This document shows, one piece after another, positions 8,211-17,383 of a stretch of DNA of 45,562 nucleotides. Every line of letters starts with the position of its first letter. The stretch's first letter is position 1. The stretch lies in the NCBI RefSeq assembly GCF_020889705.1, contig NZ_JACMYP010000037.1:1-45562 (forward strand). The letters are read 5' to 3'. The position numbers and the translations under genes were made by a program. The notes beneath the pieces were generated by a model. That model was given only the letters and a program-made list of their open reading frames with translations, did not search any database and was not told the DNA's origin. This DNA is from Bradyrhizobium altum (lineage in GTDB: Bacteria; Pseudomonadota; Alphaproteobacteria; Rhizobiales; Xanthobacteraceae).

Positions 8211-8682
8211 CCTAAACCGGGGCCCTGAAATCCTCAGCATGGAGTCAACGGCGGGCGCCGCTCCATCGGTGATCGACCGGGGAGCATTTCTTGTTACGCG
8301 CTGTGATGTTGCGGGAGGGCAGGAACAAGTGGCAATGCTGGGAGTCAGGCCTAGGCTCCCGTAATCTGGTGCCCCCCGAGCGGAAGTTCAGTGGCGACCC
8401 TGGCGCTCCCCGCGTTGGGGTCGTTTCTCTTTGTGTTGTGATGCTGGCAGCCGACGCAGAACACCAGCATCGTCTTGAAGTCGCCGCCGCGATCGACGGG
8501 AAGCGGAGGAAGTGAGCGGGCTTGCGGCGCCAGGGCATGCGCGATTGATTGCGCGGCTGCTGAGCTTGCAAATTTTCAATCCCTTGAGGCCAGGAACGGC
8601 GGCGAACTACTACGCGTCGTGGACGTGGATTACTGCGCCTATCGCCGCGCGGTTGGGCACGAGCCATGTGCTCGCACGCATC
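8211..8682. other. No supported gene
   Basis: Open frames exist on both strands (for example 8,245-8,667 minus), but none has a convincing start, codon pattern or family resemblance. Probably decayed DNA. Confidence 0.4.
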
Positions 8683-9002
8683 TCACTTCCGCGGACGGTA
8701 GTCGATGGCCCGCCAGTCTTTACCAGCGCGTTTGCCGGCCTCTCGGATCGAGGGCAGGTCCTAAGAATGTCCTTCCGTGGGGCCCAGTGCATTTGGTCGA
8801 AGCTATCGTTGAACCCGACGCGTTCGTAGTCACCCTTCGCAAGGGTCTCGTGAGCCGGCACGAGGTAGACGTTGACTGCAACAGTGCGATCCCTGTTCTC
8901 TCAATGCAGTCGCTTCACTGTCTCGTCCCAAGCGGGATTCACGGGATCGAGGGTCAGCGCCCGCGAGTCGAAGTGAATGGGATCGACCAGATGGCGTTTC
9001 AT
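8683..9002 (-). pseudogene. Small hypothetical gene with nonsense codon and -1 frameshift
   Basis: From ATG 9,002 the frame reads MKRHLVDPIHFDSRALTLD to DETVKRLH and then TGA. After it the same frame continues with normal codon use (ENRDRTVAVNVYLVPAHETL ... NDSFDQMHWAPRKDILR). The sequence then makes sense one frame over (DLPSIREAGKRAGKDW ... YRPRK, stop at 8,683), as if one G were lost from AGGGACC near 8,759. The span of 320 bases fits one missing base. One CGA-to-TGA change and one deletion would rebuild a ~106-residue protein. I do not recognise the family. Confidence 0.45.
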
Positions 9003-9351
9003 CGAGCTTGTACAGTCAATCGTACTAATCTTTGCGATCGCGCGGCAGCACTCGCCCGCGCGCGTATGCCAGTTCTTCCAGCCGCAAGCCGTTCACGCTG
9101 GTTCGCCACAAAGTGGCGTCCATCCTCAACGTGCTTTTCTGCGATTGCTATCTGTTCATCTATCAGCAAATATTAAGGCTAGGTATTTTTGAATACGCAC
9201 CGCTTAAGTCAGTCACGCTGCCCTAGTGGCATGATTGCTTCTCTTGCTCCCCGGAAGAAGTACCCCTTTAGAGCGTCAATCCAGGCACGCTTGCGGCATT
9301 GTTGCCTTCTTCACGCTGTTGAGTGGCAGGCCAGTCTTTACCGTGCTCCGC
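9003..9351 (+). promoter_or_regulatory. Upstream region of the exopolysaccharide-like cluster
   Basis: About 350 bases without a supported gene. It is more AT-rich around 9,130-9,200 (TATTTTTGAATACG and neighbouring A/T stretches), which is where a promoter for the cluster starting at 9,352 would be expected. No operator or convincing -35/-10 pair was identified. Confidence 0.3.
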
Positions 9352-10746
9352 ATGCTTCGGATTACCCAAGGGATTACAGTGGGAATGCATGGTTCTCGTT
9401 CGCTTTTCTACTCGCCGGTTGCTGTTGGCACCGCTCGCCTCGATTCGTCAGTCTCCGTTCTGGGGATACCCGGCAGACTGAAAGCGTTGCCGCCTGGGTG
9501 CGTCGAGAGTGATGATGGCATCCCGGATATCGTCGTCTTGACAGAGACGAACGCGGCGGCGCTTGTCGCATCTCGCTTGAGGCCCGCGCTCGCCGCCGTT
9601 CTGCCGATCGTCGACGTATCCGGCCGGATTGGACCGCCTAGCCGATTTCGCCGCGCCGACATCGTACTCGGCGGGTCCGGGTGCAACTCTCTGGCGGACG
9701 CGACCGAAATGCTCCATTCCGTCGTTCAGCGTGTGCACGGCTTGCCCCCGCCGATCTTTGCCACAGCCGATCCTCGCATCATGCTTCTCGCTCGGTTGCA
9801 CGTACGTGAGCGAGCGATGCAACCCCGCCGCGATCCCTCCACCAAGGAGACGGTATCTTATGACGACGAGATTGCCGTGCCCGGCGCGCGAATGCTGGCT
9901 GAGCAACTCGTAGGCCTCGGCCTGATGGAGCGGCGCTTTTTCGATATGCGAAGCGTCTGTCCGTATTGCGATTCGGCGCGCCTGTCGGTGCGGGAGCGAT
10001 GCATTTCTTGCGGCAGCGCGGATGTTGCCGATCACGCAGTCCTCCATCATATGCGTTGTGGGTATCAAGGGCCCGAAGAGGATTTTTTTGATCCCAGCAA
10101 GGAGGACGTATTGAGGTGCCCCAAATGCACGCGGCGCCTTGAGGAGTTCAGCATCGACTACGATCGCCCAGGAACGGTTTGCGTCTGTCGCGCTTGCGGA
10201 CGCGTCTCCGGCGACACCACGGTGGAGTTCGGATGCCTCGACTGCGACGCCGACATCGCCTCGGCGAACATCGACAGCCGCAGCGTCTACGCGTACTCCC
10301 TCACCGAGGCCGGCCATGCCTGCGTGACATCCGGTTCTCCTGCCATTCTGGCGGCGCTCGAGCCACAAGAGCGGACTGCTGGGACGTCCATTCGAAATTT
10401 CCTCGAACGCCAGGCGGACCTAGGACAACACCGGTCGTGCATTTTGTGCGTGCGCTTGCATGAAGCTGAAGGCGGGCCGTCACACGGTCGCTCGTGGCAA
10501 CAGATTCGCCGCTTCTTCGCTGCCATTCTGAGAGAGTGCTTCACGGCAGAGGCGGAGATCGTCGCTACCCTCTCGACGTATTTCGTTCTCATCTCTCGCG
10601 ACAGCAAACATGACGTCGAAGCTGCATTACCGGAAATCCGGAGCCGGCTTGAGCGTCATTTCGCCGTGAAGCCGATGATGGAGTTCGCAATCTTCGCCCC
10701 AGACGAAGTCCTTGCGTTGGTCTCATCGAGAGACATTCATCATTGA
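9352..10746 (+). CDS. Multi-cysteine TackOD1-like regulator, first gene of exopolysaccharide-like cluster
   Basis: About 464 residues. The N-terminal ~150 resemble a degenerate receiver-like fold (PDIVVLTETNAAALVASRLR ... VLPIVDVSG ... RRADIVLGG). From 9,958 to 10,250 there is a cysteine-rich metal-binding region with repeated pairs: CPYC, CISC, HMRC, CPKC, CVCRAC and CLDC. This fits the TackOD1 output domain (thaumarchaeal output domain 1) as I recall it. The C-terminal ~110 residues (CILCVRLHEAEGG ...) look like a degenerate GGDEF-type fold, with no GGDEF motif visible. Such a protein would act as a cytoplasmic sensor or regulator of the downstream glycosyltransferase. The start is uncertain: ATG 9,352 or ATG 9,385; the frame also opens at 9,235. 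Ten bases separate its stop from the next start. Confidence 0.7.
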   Translation: MLRITQGITVGMHGSRSLFYSPVAVGTARLDSSVSVLGIPGRLKALPPGCVESDDGIPDIVVLTETNAAALVASRLRPALAAVLPIVDVSGRIGPPSRFRRADIVLGGSGCNSLADATEMLHSVVQRVHGLPPPIFATADPRIMLLARLHVRERAMQPRRDPSTKETVSYDDEIAVPGARMLAEQLVGLGLMERRFFDMRSVCPYCDSARLSVRERCISCGSADVADHAVLHHMRCGYQGPEEDFFDPSKEDVLRCPKCTRRLEEFSIDYDRPGTVCVCRACGRVSGDTTVEFGCLDCDADIASANIDSRSVYAYSLTEAGHACVTSGSPAILAALEPQERTAGTSIRNFLERQADLGQHRSCILCVRLHEAEGGPSHGRSWQQIRRFFAAILRECFTAEAEIVATLSTYFVLISRDSKHDVEAALPEIRSRLERHFAVKPMMEFAIFAPDEVLALVSSRDIHH

Positions 10747-10756
10747 GGGTGCCGCA

Positions 10757-12034
10757 ATGACAGAGTTTGTCGCCGACGCTTGGCATTTTCTCACTGCGCT
10801 GCCGGGATGGTCCTTCCTAGCGTTCTTCTGGTTGACCCTTTTCATCGAGATTCCGCGTTACGCGATGGGCATTCATGCCACCGCGGCCGCGCTCCTGTTG
10901 CGAGACTATCGCCGGCTTGGCCATCTTCCGCCGATGCCGCGCGTTTCGATCCTTCTCGTTGGTCATAATGAGGAGGACTCGATCGAGAAGTGTGTGCGAT
11001 CGCTGCGTGCGCAGACTTTCAACAGTTTCGAAATTATCTGCGTAGACGACGGATCAAGTGATAGAACGTTCGGCATCATGACGCGGTTGCGCCGCGAGGG
11101 GCTCGTGGATGGTGTCGCTCAGCTGCAACTGCGTGGGGGCAAGGCGTCCGGGATCAACTTGGCGGCCCGCATGGCGACTGGCGATGTCTTCGTCGTCGTC
11201 GACTGCGATTGCTCGTTTGAGCCCGACGCGATCCTGGAGCTGCTACGACCATTGACGCGCGACCCGAAGATCGCAGGATCGTCGGGCAATATTCTAGTCC
11301 GCAATTGGCGTGCCTCGATAACCGCCTCGCTTCAAGGCATCGAATACCTGTTGTCGATTTCTCTCGGAAAGGCGTTCTCGGACTCCCTCGATCAAGTATC
11401 TTGCGTGTCGGGAGCCTTCGGGGCGTTCCGGCGAGACGCGTGGAATCGCGTCGGTGGCATGGACATCGGAGGCGGCGAGGACCTCGACTTTACGCTACGG
11501 TTGCGCATGTGCGGCTACAAGGTCGCCTTCACCCGCCACGCGATCTGCTACACCGATGTTCCGGACACGACCTACAATCTCCTGCGCCAGCGCAACCGCT
11601 GGGAGCGCGACGCCTTCTGGATACGCTATCGCAAGTATCCGCGCCTCATGAACCCCTTCAATCCGTCGTTCCGGTGGCAGGAGGCGGCACACGAGTGGGA
11701 CTTCCTGATCTTCAACATCCTGCCGACAACGATCTTTCCCTTCTATGTCACCTGGATCCTCGTCTCCTACGGATCTTTTGGAGTGATGCTTCTGGTTTGC
11801 GTGTGGATTGCTCTGCTTCCGCTCGACGTCGCTTCGTTCGCCGGGGCGGCGCTCGTAACCGGTAAGCCAATCTACTGGCGACTGTTCCCGTTCGTTCCGT
11901 TGTTCGGGCTGTATCAGTCGTATGTCATGCGCATTTGCCGACTTTATGCCTATGCGACCGAGTTCATCTTCTCGTCGTCGTTGACGGACAACTACGTGCC
12001 GCAAAAAGCGCGTGACCTCGTCAGGTGGCGATAA
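10757..12034 (+). CDS. Processive family-2 glycosyltransferase (membrane polysaccharide synthase)
   Basis: 425 residues. It starts at ATG 10,757 with GAGGGT seven bases upstream. One or two N-terminal membrane segments (17-50) precede a GT2 domain. That domain holds the nucleotide-sugar aspartates at VDDGSSD (97), the DxD-type motif DCDC (149-152), the catalytic-base region GGGEDLDFTLR (ED at 241-242) and the processivity motif QRNRW (278-282). A membrane-embedded C-terminal half follows (about 310-405, three or four segments). This is the layout of NodC, PgaC and hyaluronan or cellulose synthases. It should polymerise a beta-linked polysaccharide from UDP-sugars across the inner membrane. 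Neighbours (regulator, HlyD-like protein, glycoside-hydrolase-like protein) support exopolysaccharide synthesis. The sugar cannot be predicted. Confidence 0.88.
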   Translation: MTEFVADAWHFLTALPGWSFLAFFWLTLFIEIPRYAMGIHATAAALLLRDYRRLGHLPPMPRVSILLVGHNEEDSIEKCVRSLRAQTFNSFEIICVDDGSSDRTFGIMTRLRREGLVDGVAQLQLRGGKASGINLAARMATGDVFVVVDCDCSFEPDAILELLRPLTRDPKIAGSSGNILVRNWRASITASLQGIEYLLSISLGKAFSDSLDQVSCVSGAFGAFRRDAWNRVGGMDIGGGEDLDFTLRLRMCGYKVAFTRHAICYTDVPDTTYNLLRQRNRWERDAFWIRYRKYPRLMNPFNPSFRWQEAAHEWDFLIFNILPTTIFPFYVTWILVSYGSFGVMLLVCVWIALLPLDVASFAGAALVTGKPIYWRLFPFVPLFGLYQSYVMRICRLYAYATEFIFSSSLTDNYVPQKARDLVRWR

Positions 12035-12064
12035 CCTCAGACCAAAAAGACCCGGAGGGACCCA

Positions 12065-13190
12065 ATGGCAATTCATTCATTGCGCCCGATAACTAGACCG
12101 GACAATGTCAAGAATCAGGTGCGAGCGACCCAGTCGCTCGCCCGAAAGCTCTATCTTGCGGCATTGCTCGTTTCGGCGGGATGGATCGGGATGCTCGTCT
12201 TCGGGCCGATGGTGTTCCTCGATGCGGACGGCATGGTGGTGCAGACGCCGGAAGAGTTGACACCTGCCTTCAGCGCCCAGGTCATCGACGTGGCGGTGCG
12301 CCCCGGTGATCATGTCGCTGTCGGGCAGGCCATTGGGCACGTCCTCTCGACCCAGATGCTCGACCTTATTTCCGACCTGACCTCGAAGAAGGCGCAGTTC
12401 GACACTCGCGATGAGCAAATCAAGGCGCGTCTTGCCGCCATCGACGCGATGCTTCCCGCGGCCGAACAGCGCGTCAGAGACGCGGAGGTCGCCATGGCTT
12501 CTATCAGCAAGGCGCTGGCCCGTGGCTATACCACGACGACCCGTGCTGCCGAGGCACCCGAGAGCGTTACGATGCTTTGCGCGAGGTCGCCTCATTGAAG
12601 GCGGAGCAGGCCGGACTGGCAAGCGAGCAGGCGCTCGTGCGCGGCAACCGGCATCGGTTCGCGCTTGCTCTCGATAAGGCGCAGCGCACCTACGATGACG
12701 GTACGATCACCAGTCCTGTCGAAGGTACCGTTGGAACGCGGGTTGCGACTCCAGGGACCGTGCTGGCGCCGGGCGATCATGTCGCGGAAATCCATCACGG
12801 AACGAAGTATGTCCTCGCCTACCTTCCGACAAATCGCCTCTATTCGGCCGCACCAGGCCAGGAAGTCGTAGTTACCGACGGCGTCAATCGCCAGGTCGGC
12901 CATCTGGAACGCATTCAGGCGATTGCCGATCAGTTGCCGGCGGAGTTCCAGACGAGTTTCCGTAGCGTGGAGCGCAAGCAACTCGCGCGCATCTCCCTGG
13001 CTGGCGACAGCGTCTTCCCTTTGCTTTCGAAGATAAAGGCGACCTCGCCTGGGGCCCCTCGAACCTATTGGCCGCCGTTCGGGTCGCGGTCACGGGCGGC
13101 TTGACGAGCGGCGTCGGTTGGATAGCCAATCGCACGCAAAGACTGGCGAACGACGGCGTCGCCTGGGCAGGCGAGCCGGTCCGCAAATGA
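12065..13190 (+). pseudogene. HlyD/membrane-fusion-type protein, broken by two -1 frameshifts
   Basis: The start MAIHSLRPITRP is followed by a membrane segment (about 28-50), a biotinyl-lipoyl-like half (VIDVAVRPGDHVAVGQAIG) and a coiled coil. Near 12,557-12,559 the frame must shift by one: TRAAEAP becomes RERYDALREVASLKAEQ. The second lipoyl half follows (TYDDGTITSPVEGTVGTRV ... VLAPGDHVAEI). Near 13,048 a second shift is needed, after PLLSKIKATSP, giving WGPSNLLAAVRVAVTGG and a C-terminal tail to the stop at 13,190. Both are explained by one C lost from a C-run. Frames progress 2, 1, 0 as two single deletions predict. Intact, it would be a periplasmic adaptor beside the GT2 synthase, like alginate/Alg44-type or HlyD-type export partners. 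Either it is inactivated, or the reads miss bases. Confidence 0.75.
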
Positions 13191-13348
13191 CCGCGGTCCT
13201 GCGTTACAGCCGGGCAATGATCCGGCAGTTGTCCCGAAGGCCCAAACCGTCGATTCGTTAGTTTGCCGCTGGCTCGACAAATACTCTCTGCCTTCGGCGA
13301 GGAGGCATCGATGCGTCGAAACGTTCGGATCTGTCTGCCGAGGCCGGT

Positions 13349-14236
13349 ATGCTTCGAATGAAGCCAGGACCCTGGCTGACCCGCCGCGCCGTCGTGCAAG
13401 CGGCAGGAGCCGCCGCTTGGATGGCTCACGCTCGAGGGCAAGAGTTGCGTCCCACGATGGGAATGTGGGTTTGGGGCGAGCGCGTTCTTTCGCCGGACGG
13501 CATGACCGCGTTCGCTGACGCCCATGGAATCGATACGTTGTTCGTCTATGTCAGTCCGGCCGGGGCAAAGGCACTCCTGGACGGGAAGGCATCCGCGGTT
13601 GCCGCAGTTCGGGCGATGCGAGAGGGATCTCGCCGGGTCTATGCGGTGGCTGGAGAGCCAGATTGGTCGCACGGTGGCGATTCGATGCCGGAGCATGCGG
13701 CCCTTCTCGTTCGCCTCGCCATGGCGACCCCTCTCTTCGACGGCTTACACTTTGACGTGGAGCCGAACGCGTTGTCGGAATGGGGCGCCCCCAATAGCAG
13801 GCCGGCCTTGATCGCCGGCACGGAAAAATTTTACGCCATGCTTCGTGCGAGCGCGCCGGGGGTCGTGATCGACGCGGCCGTAAACCCCGTCTTTGCAACG
13901 TTGCCCTCGGGCTCCCGGACCTTCTTGGAAGCTCTCATCCTCCATGTCAATTCCGTCTCGATCATGGCTTATCGCACGTCCATCGCTCGCTCTCTCGACT
14001 GGGCCGCGCCCGCAGTGACGCAAGTGGCGGCCGCCAAGCGGTCGTGGCGCCTGGGCGTGCTCGTCGACGCCAACCCGAACGAACCTGGCACGAGTTGGTT
14101 CGGCACGCCGCGCGAGAAGTTCCTATCCGCCATGCAGAGCCTCGATTCCCTGATCGCTACCCGCTTCCCAAATTCTCACTATGCTGGCTTGACGATCGAA
14201 GGTTATGACGGACTCGCGTTAATTTATGCAAATTGA
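13349..14236 (+). CDS. Tat-exported glycoside-hydrolase-like TIM-barrel protein
   Basis: 295 residues. The N-terminus has a twin-arginine motif (LTRRAVVQAAG, residues 10-20) followed by an Ala-rich hydrophobic stretch, suggesting Tat export. The rest alternates beta and alpha segments like a TIM barrel. DGLHFDVEPN at 131-140 resembles the end-of-strand-4 acidic motif of GH18-like or related hydrolases. Further strand motifs are VYVSPAG, VVIDAAVNP, VSIMAYR and YAGLTIEGYDG. It is the last gene of the cluster and would trim or edit the polymer in the periplasm, as hydrolases in other synthase operons do. No exact GH family is assigned. Confidence 0.65.
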   Translation: MLRMKPGPWLTRRAVVQAAGAAAWMAHARGQELRPTMGMWVWGERVLSPDGMTAFADAHGIDTLFVYVSPAGAKALLDGKASAVAAVRAMREGSRRVYAVAGEPDWSHGGDSMPEHAALLVRLAMATPLFDGLHFDVEPNALSEWGAPNSRPALIAGTEKFYAMLRASAPGVVIDAAVNPVFATLPSGSRTFLEALILHVNSVSIMAYRTSIARSLDWAAPAVTQVAAAKRSWRLGVLVDANPNEPGTSWFGTPREKFLSAMQSLDSLIATRFPNSHYAGLTIEGYDGLALIYAN

Positions 14237-14474
14237 GCACGTTGCATCCGTTGACCGTTCTCGTCTCCGGCGCGGCTAGATCGAAGCGAGATAATTCTCG
14301 AACTTCTCGATGGTGATGAGAATGCCCAGCCCAACGTGGATCACGCTGGGGCGGTCCAAACGCAAAAAGCTAGCCAGCGCGGCTTCTCTCGGCCAAGCGG
14401 GTGATTCTATGGCCCGCTTTCTCCACAGCCCTTATCGGCACTTGCTCAATCGTCTTTCTTCCATCCCATCGTTC

Positions 14475-14600
14475 GATGCGGTCAACAATGTGCTCTACAT
14501 CAATCCCGGCAGCGCCGGGCCACGGCGTTTCAAGTTGCCGACGCTCGATGTTACGTCTGACGGTTTGCGACCGGTCATCCATGAACTCGCGGCCCGTTGA
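14475..14600 (+). pseudogene. YfcE/MJ0936-type metallophosphoesterase, C-terminal fragment
   Basis: The frame ends VNNVLYINPGSAGPRRFKLP, matching the conserved C-terminal signature of the YfcE/MJ0936 phosphodiesterase family (NPGSAGPRRFKLP). A tail of about 20 residues follows to the stop at 14,600. The metal-binding DxH, GD and GNHD motifs are absent upstream. About 40 residues of a ~160-residue protein remain. Confidence 0.6.
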
Positions 14601-14762
14601 ACTGTGCGGGCGCACGGATGTGCAGGGCGAAGGTCCGCGGTTCGGCCTGTCCCACATGGTGATGGTTCGGCATTCAGCGTGACCACGAGGAAGTCGACCG
14701 TATTCATCGATCGCGCCAAATTGGCAGGTCCAGTTGAGGTCCCACCTGATCTTGGTCATGGA

Positions 14763-14855
14763 GAGTGGGGGAGCGAGACGCCCAGTAAGCGTGGTTACCA
14801 CCACCGCAACCTGGCGAAGAGATCGGTCGTGTCAGCGAGGGCGGAGTTGCACTAG
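14763..14855 (+). pseudogene. Possible TetR-family regulator N-terminal scrap
   Basis: The frame reads TPSKRGYHHRNLAKRS before a stop. RGYHHGNL is a typical opening of many TetR-family repressors, just before the first helix. Nothing resembling the helix-turn-helix follows in any frame that I can identify. Weak call. Confidence 0.25.
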
Positions 14856-15316
14856 GGCGATTCGATCGCGCCCTGGCGCCGCAATCCGCAGGCGGCGTTG
14901 AGCATTCGAACTAGCGCCGAACCTCCTGCTCCGACTTCACCGAATTGCAGCCATAGCAACGAATACGTGGACAGCTTCGTGCTTGCCAACAGACGGTAGC
15001 TCAACCAACAAGGCCATGTGGCGACCGCAAATGTCACATTTGCATGCGAGCGCTTCTGTCTCTTGCCTGGACATCGTTGGCATAGCGAAGTTCCCCATGC
15101 GCTATTCGCCGAGCCATCCATGATGGGCTCGAAAGGCATGTCCGTTGTATCCGTGCGAATACGGAGCTGGCCAATTTCATACACGTTGTGCTTGCGACCT
15201 TGATAGTCCGTTTGGGTCATACAGTTCGCGCCATAAGGTCATGTCCAAATGGACTATGCTTGCGCGTAGTCGCAGCGCTCTGGAATGTTGACGGTCAGCG
15301 TCGCATACTCATCGGC
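14856..15316. other. No firmly supported gene
   Basis: A 122-codon minus frame at 14,852-15,220 (starting MTQTDYQGRKHNVYEIGQ) has plausible codon use in its first half but no ribosome-binding site and no recognisable family. Its C-terminal half looks random. I treat it as unproven. Confidence 0.3.
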
Positions 15317-15490
15317 ATGACGATCAAGACGCCCTATTTTCAGCCTGAAAAGACGAAGGACGGTCGCTGGTTTGTGGCGGTCAAGACTGGCAATGGGCCG
15401 GATTCTCACATCGGAGACTTCGATACGGAAGCCGATGCGGAGCGTTGGATCGCCACCAGGGCGAAATACTGGCCAGGCAGAGAGAGTTGA
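15317..15490 (+). CDS. Small conserved hypothetical protein, 57 aa
   Basis: Starts MTIKTPYFQPEKTKDGRW and contains DGRWFVAVKTGNG, HIGDF and TEADAERWIATRAKYW. This resembles a family of ~60-residue rhizobial proteins in which a short beta hairpin precedes an EADAxxWI helix. No function is known to me. The frame extends upstream to 15,188, but the family-like part begins at ATG 15,317. The ribosome-binding site is weak. Confidence 0.55.
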   Translation: MTIKTPYFQPEKTKDGRWFVAVKTGNGPDSHIGDFDTEADAERWIATRAKYWPGRES

Positions 15491-15884
15491 AGTGCGGGCT
15501 CAACGTCGGTGCATCTGAAGCCTCTTGGCTTCCAAGTCTTGGGCGAACGGAGGCGGCTTTAACTCAAATGGGTCAGATGAAAACGAATGGCGGCGCTGCG
15601 GCGCGAAACTGGGGCAGCCTCATTTACGTTTCTGGTTAGTCGACTATCGCTTCTGTTTTGAGGCAGGGCAATTGGAAGTGGCCGGCAGGGGCCGTCCGTT
15701 TTTCCAAATTACGGACGGCCCCAACTGGGGGCTCTGAATCGGCCTAAGGCAAATATCCGGGAGCGAACCCCGAACGACGGGAAAAGTCGGCGTTCACGGC
15801 ACGTTAGCGCTCCTGCGAGATGTCCCTTGGTGCGTGTGATGACGGACGATGGCCAGCGCTTTGACCGGCCGCGAGGAAGCGTAC
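15491..15884. other. No supported gene; contains a strong hairpin
   Basis: Open frames here are short, overlap each other and lack starts. The only clear structure is the inverted repeat at 15,688-15,722. Confidence 0.4.
15688..15722. terminator. Perfect 12-bp inverted repeat
   Basis: GGGGCCGTCCGT and ACGGACGGCCCC flank an 11-base A/T-rich loop (TTTTCCAAATT). No T-run follows, so terminator function is only likely. A structured RNA or a repeat-element end are alternatives. Confidence 0.5.
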
Positions 15885-16099
15885 ATGACAGATGGAAACC
15901 CCATTGCACATACTGCTACGCCAGAACAACTAATAAATTAGGCCTCGGAAGCGATCCGTCGAATGGCTGAGACGCCGCGTTCGAACCTCTACCGCAGCAG
16001 GACCGGTGGCTGCACCATATGACTGAAGCGACGAGAGCGGCTCCGCTTCAATCACTCGCCCTCGCATTCCTGCTAGGAGTATGTTTGGCTCGTCGATAG
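15885..16099 (+). pseudogene. Small membrane-anchored protein with nonsense codon and -1 frameshift
   Basis: ATG 15,885 follows GAGGA at a good distance. The frame reads MTDGNPIAHTATPEQLIN, a TAG, then ASEAIRRMAETPRSNLYRSR. One frame over it continues as MTEATRAAPLQSLALAFLLG, then VCLARR and a stop at 16,099. The hydrophobic C-terminal segment ending in two arginines resembles the C-terminal anchor of small DUF883-like inner-membrane proteins. One GAG-to-TAG change and one base deletion would rebuild a ~71-residue protein. Alternatively the last 26 codons could act alone as a tiny membrane peptide. Confidence 0.4.
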
Positions 16100-16526
16100 C
16101 ATGGACATCGGTTCTCCAACGAGAGCATTACGCCGCGCCAAAATACTCCCTGGGTGAGGAATGCGGGCGACAAACAAAGCTGTCCGAGATGCTGGGTGGC
16201 GACCGGCGACGGGAATGTGCAAATGAAAGAAGTGCGGACTCTTGGCGCAACCTCGGGCATCGCGAAGCTCTCTTGGAAATGTGTCTCGTAGATAGCAAAA
16301 ACTGTCCCACCTCTACGCCGGCGGTGCAATGAGGCGTGGTCGCCTCTGCGGTCGGGCCACATGTCCGCTTACCTCTCGAAGCGGTCGTCCCGGATTTATG
16401 CGTACACGCCCAAATCCAGGTAACAGCAGTCATCATCGGCTTTCATCGCGAAGCTTTCGCGCACCGGGTTCTTGACTGGCGATTAACCAATCTCATTCAT
16501 ACTGCACGGCCAGCCAGACCGGAGAC
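16100..16526. other. No firmly supported gene
   Basis: A 104-codon minus frame at 16,048-16,362 starts after GAGAGG (MWPDRRGDHASLHRRRRGG) but has an Arg-rich start, no family resemblance and overlaps the small pseudogene upstream. Not accepted as a gene. Confidence 0.3.
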
Positions 16527-16948
16527 GTGGAAGTGTCCTTCCAACTGACCGTCTTGAAAGTGCTGGCCGGCCAGTCCGCCGGGCGAGCCTGCGTTGCCGA
16601 CTTACGGCACGCCGTTGCAATCTTGATGAATAGCGGCAGAGACTGGACCGATCGCATGAAGCGGTTGGCGGAGCATGCGCCGGACCTGAATATCTTCTCG
16701 GCCAAATTCGTGCTTCGCGATGACTTGGGCTGGAAATCACCGCGGAGGGGCGGCTATTCCTGGCCGCGCTAGAAACCGTCGTCGCCGTTCGAAGGTCGCC
16801 GCTTCGATCAGTGGACGATCCGCCAACGACCGAACCCGCCGCGCCGGGGGCGACAGATGCGACAAGATTGTCTCATCCTCCTCCAAACCGTCGCCAACGA
16901 ACGCGGCGTCGCCGCGGCAAGGGCCGATCACATCGACGGACGGTATGA
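16527..16948 (+). pseudogene. Conserved rhizobial hypothetical protein, -1 frameshift
   Basis: GTG 16,527 has GGAG at -6. It reads VSFQLTVLKVLAGQSAGRA, then AVAILMNSGRDWTDRMKRLA, then LNIFSAKFVLRDDLGWK. The family as I recall it continues WKIT-xxGRxFLxALE, and this is found one frame over (ITAEGRLFLAALETVVAVRS) if one A was lost from an A-run at 16,734-16,736. The restored tail is proline- and arginine-rich and ends at TGA 16,948. Start and stop frames differ by exactly one base, as expected. The full protein would be ~140 residues with a winged-helix-like body and a basic tail. Function unknown. Confidence 0.6.
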
Positions 16949-17383
16949 AGCGTACGGATGTTCAATCGCGTGACGCGATTGCGAACCCTTGCTTGATCGC
17001 GGTTTGAAGAACAGTCTTTAGAGCAAGATCATTCGTCGTCAGGAGCGCCAAAACCGGCGACCGGCCGCCTATCGAAGCCAGTCATAGGCTCTGCAGCAGA
17101 GTGGCGTTGAAGCGTACGCCGTTCGAACTAGCGTCGACGACGCCCCAAAAGTGCTCCGATCAGAAACTAGGTAGGATCTCAAGAGGGGCTTTACGAGTTG
17201 CCACGCTGACACGATCGCTCCAAGTCGGACGCGCTCGATCCTCCGATCGTCACTGGCATCGCAGAGTAATCAGGGAAGGCGCCCGGCGTGGCGCCAGATT
17301 GCTAACGTACCGGTTGACACCAGAAACAGGTTCAGGATCGCGGCTTGGTTGGTCGTGATGCTGTACAGGTTACACATCGTCGC
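16949..17383. other. No supported gene
   Basis: Short overlapping frames on both strands only; no motif, hairpin or repeat stands out. Confidence 0.4.

Noticed and set aside
14852..15220. 122-codon minus frame
   Set aside because: First half looks plausible, but no ribosome-binding site, no known family and random-looking C-terminal half.
16048..16362. 104-codon minus frame
   Set aside because: Has a possible GAGAGG site but overlaps a better-supported decayed gene and lacks any family resemblance.
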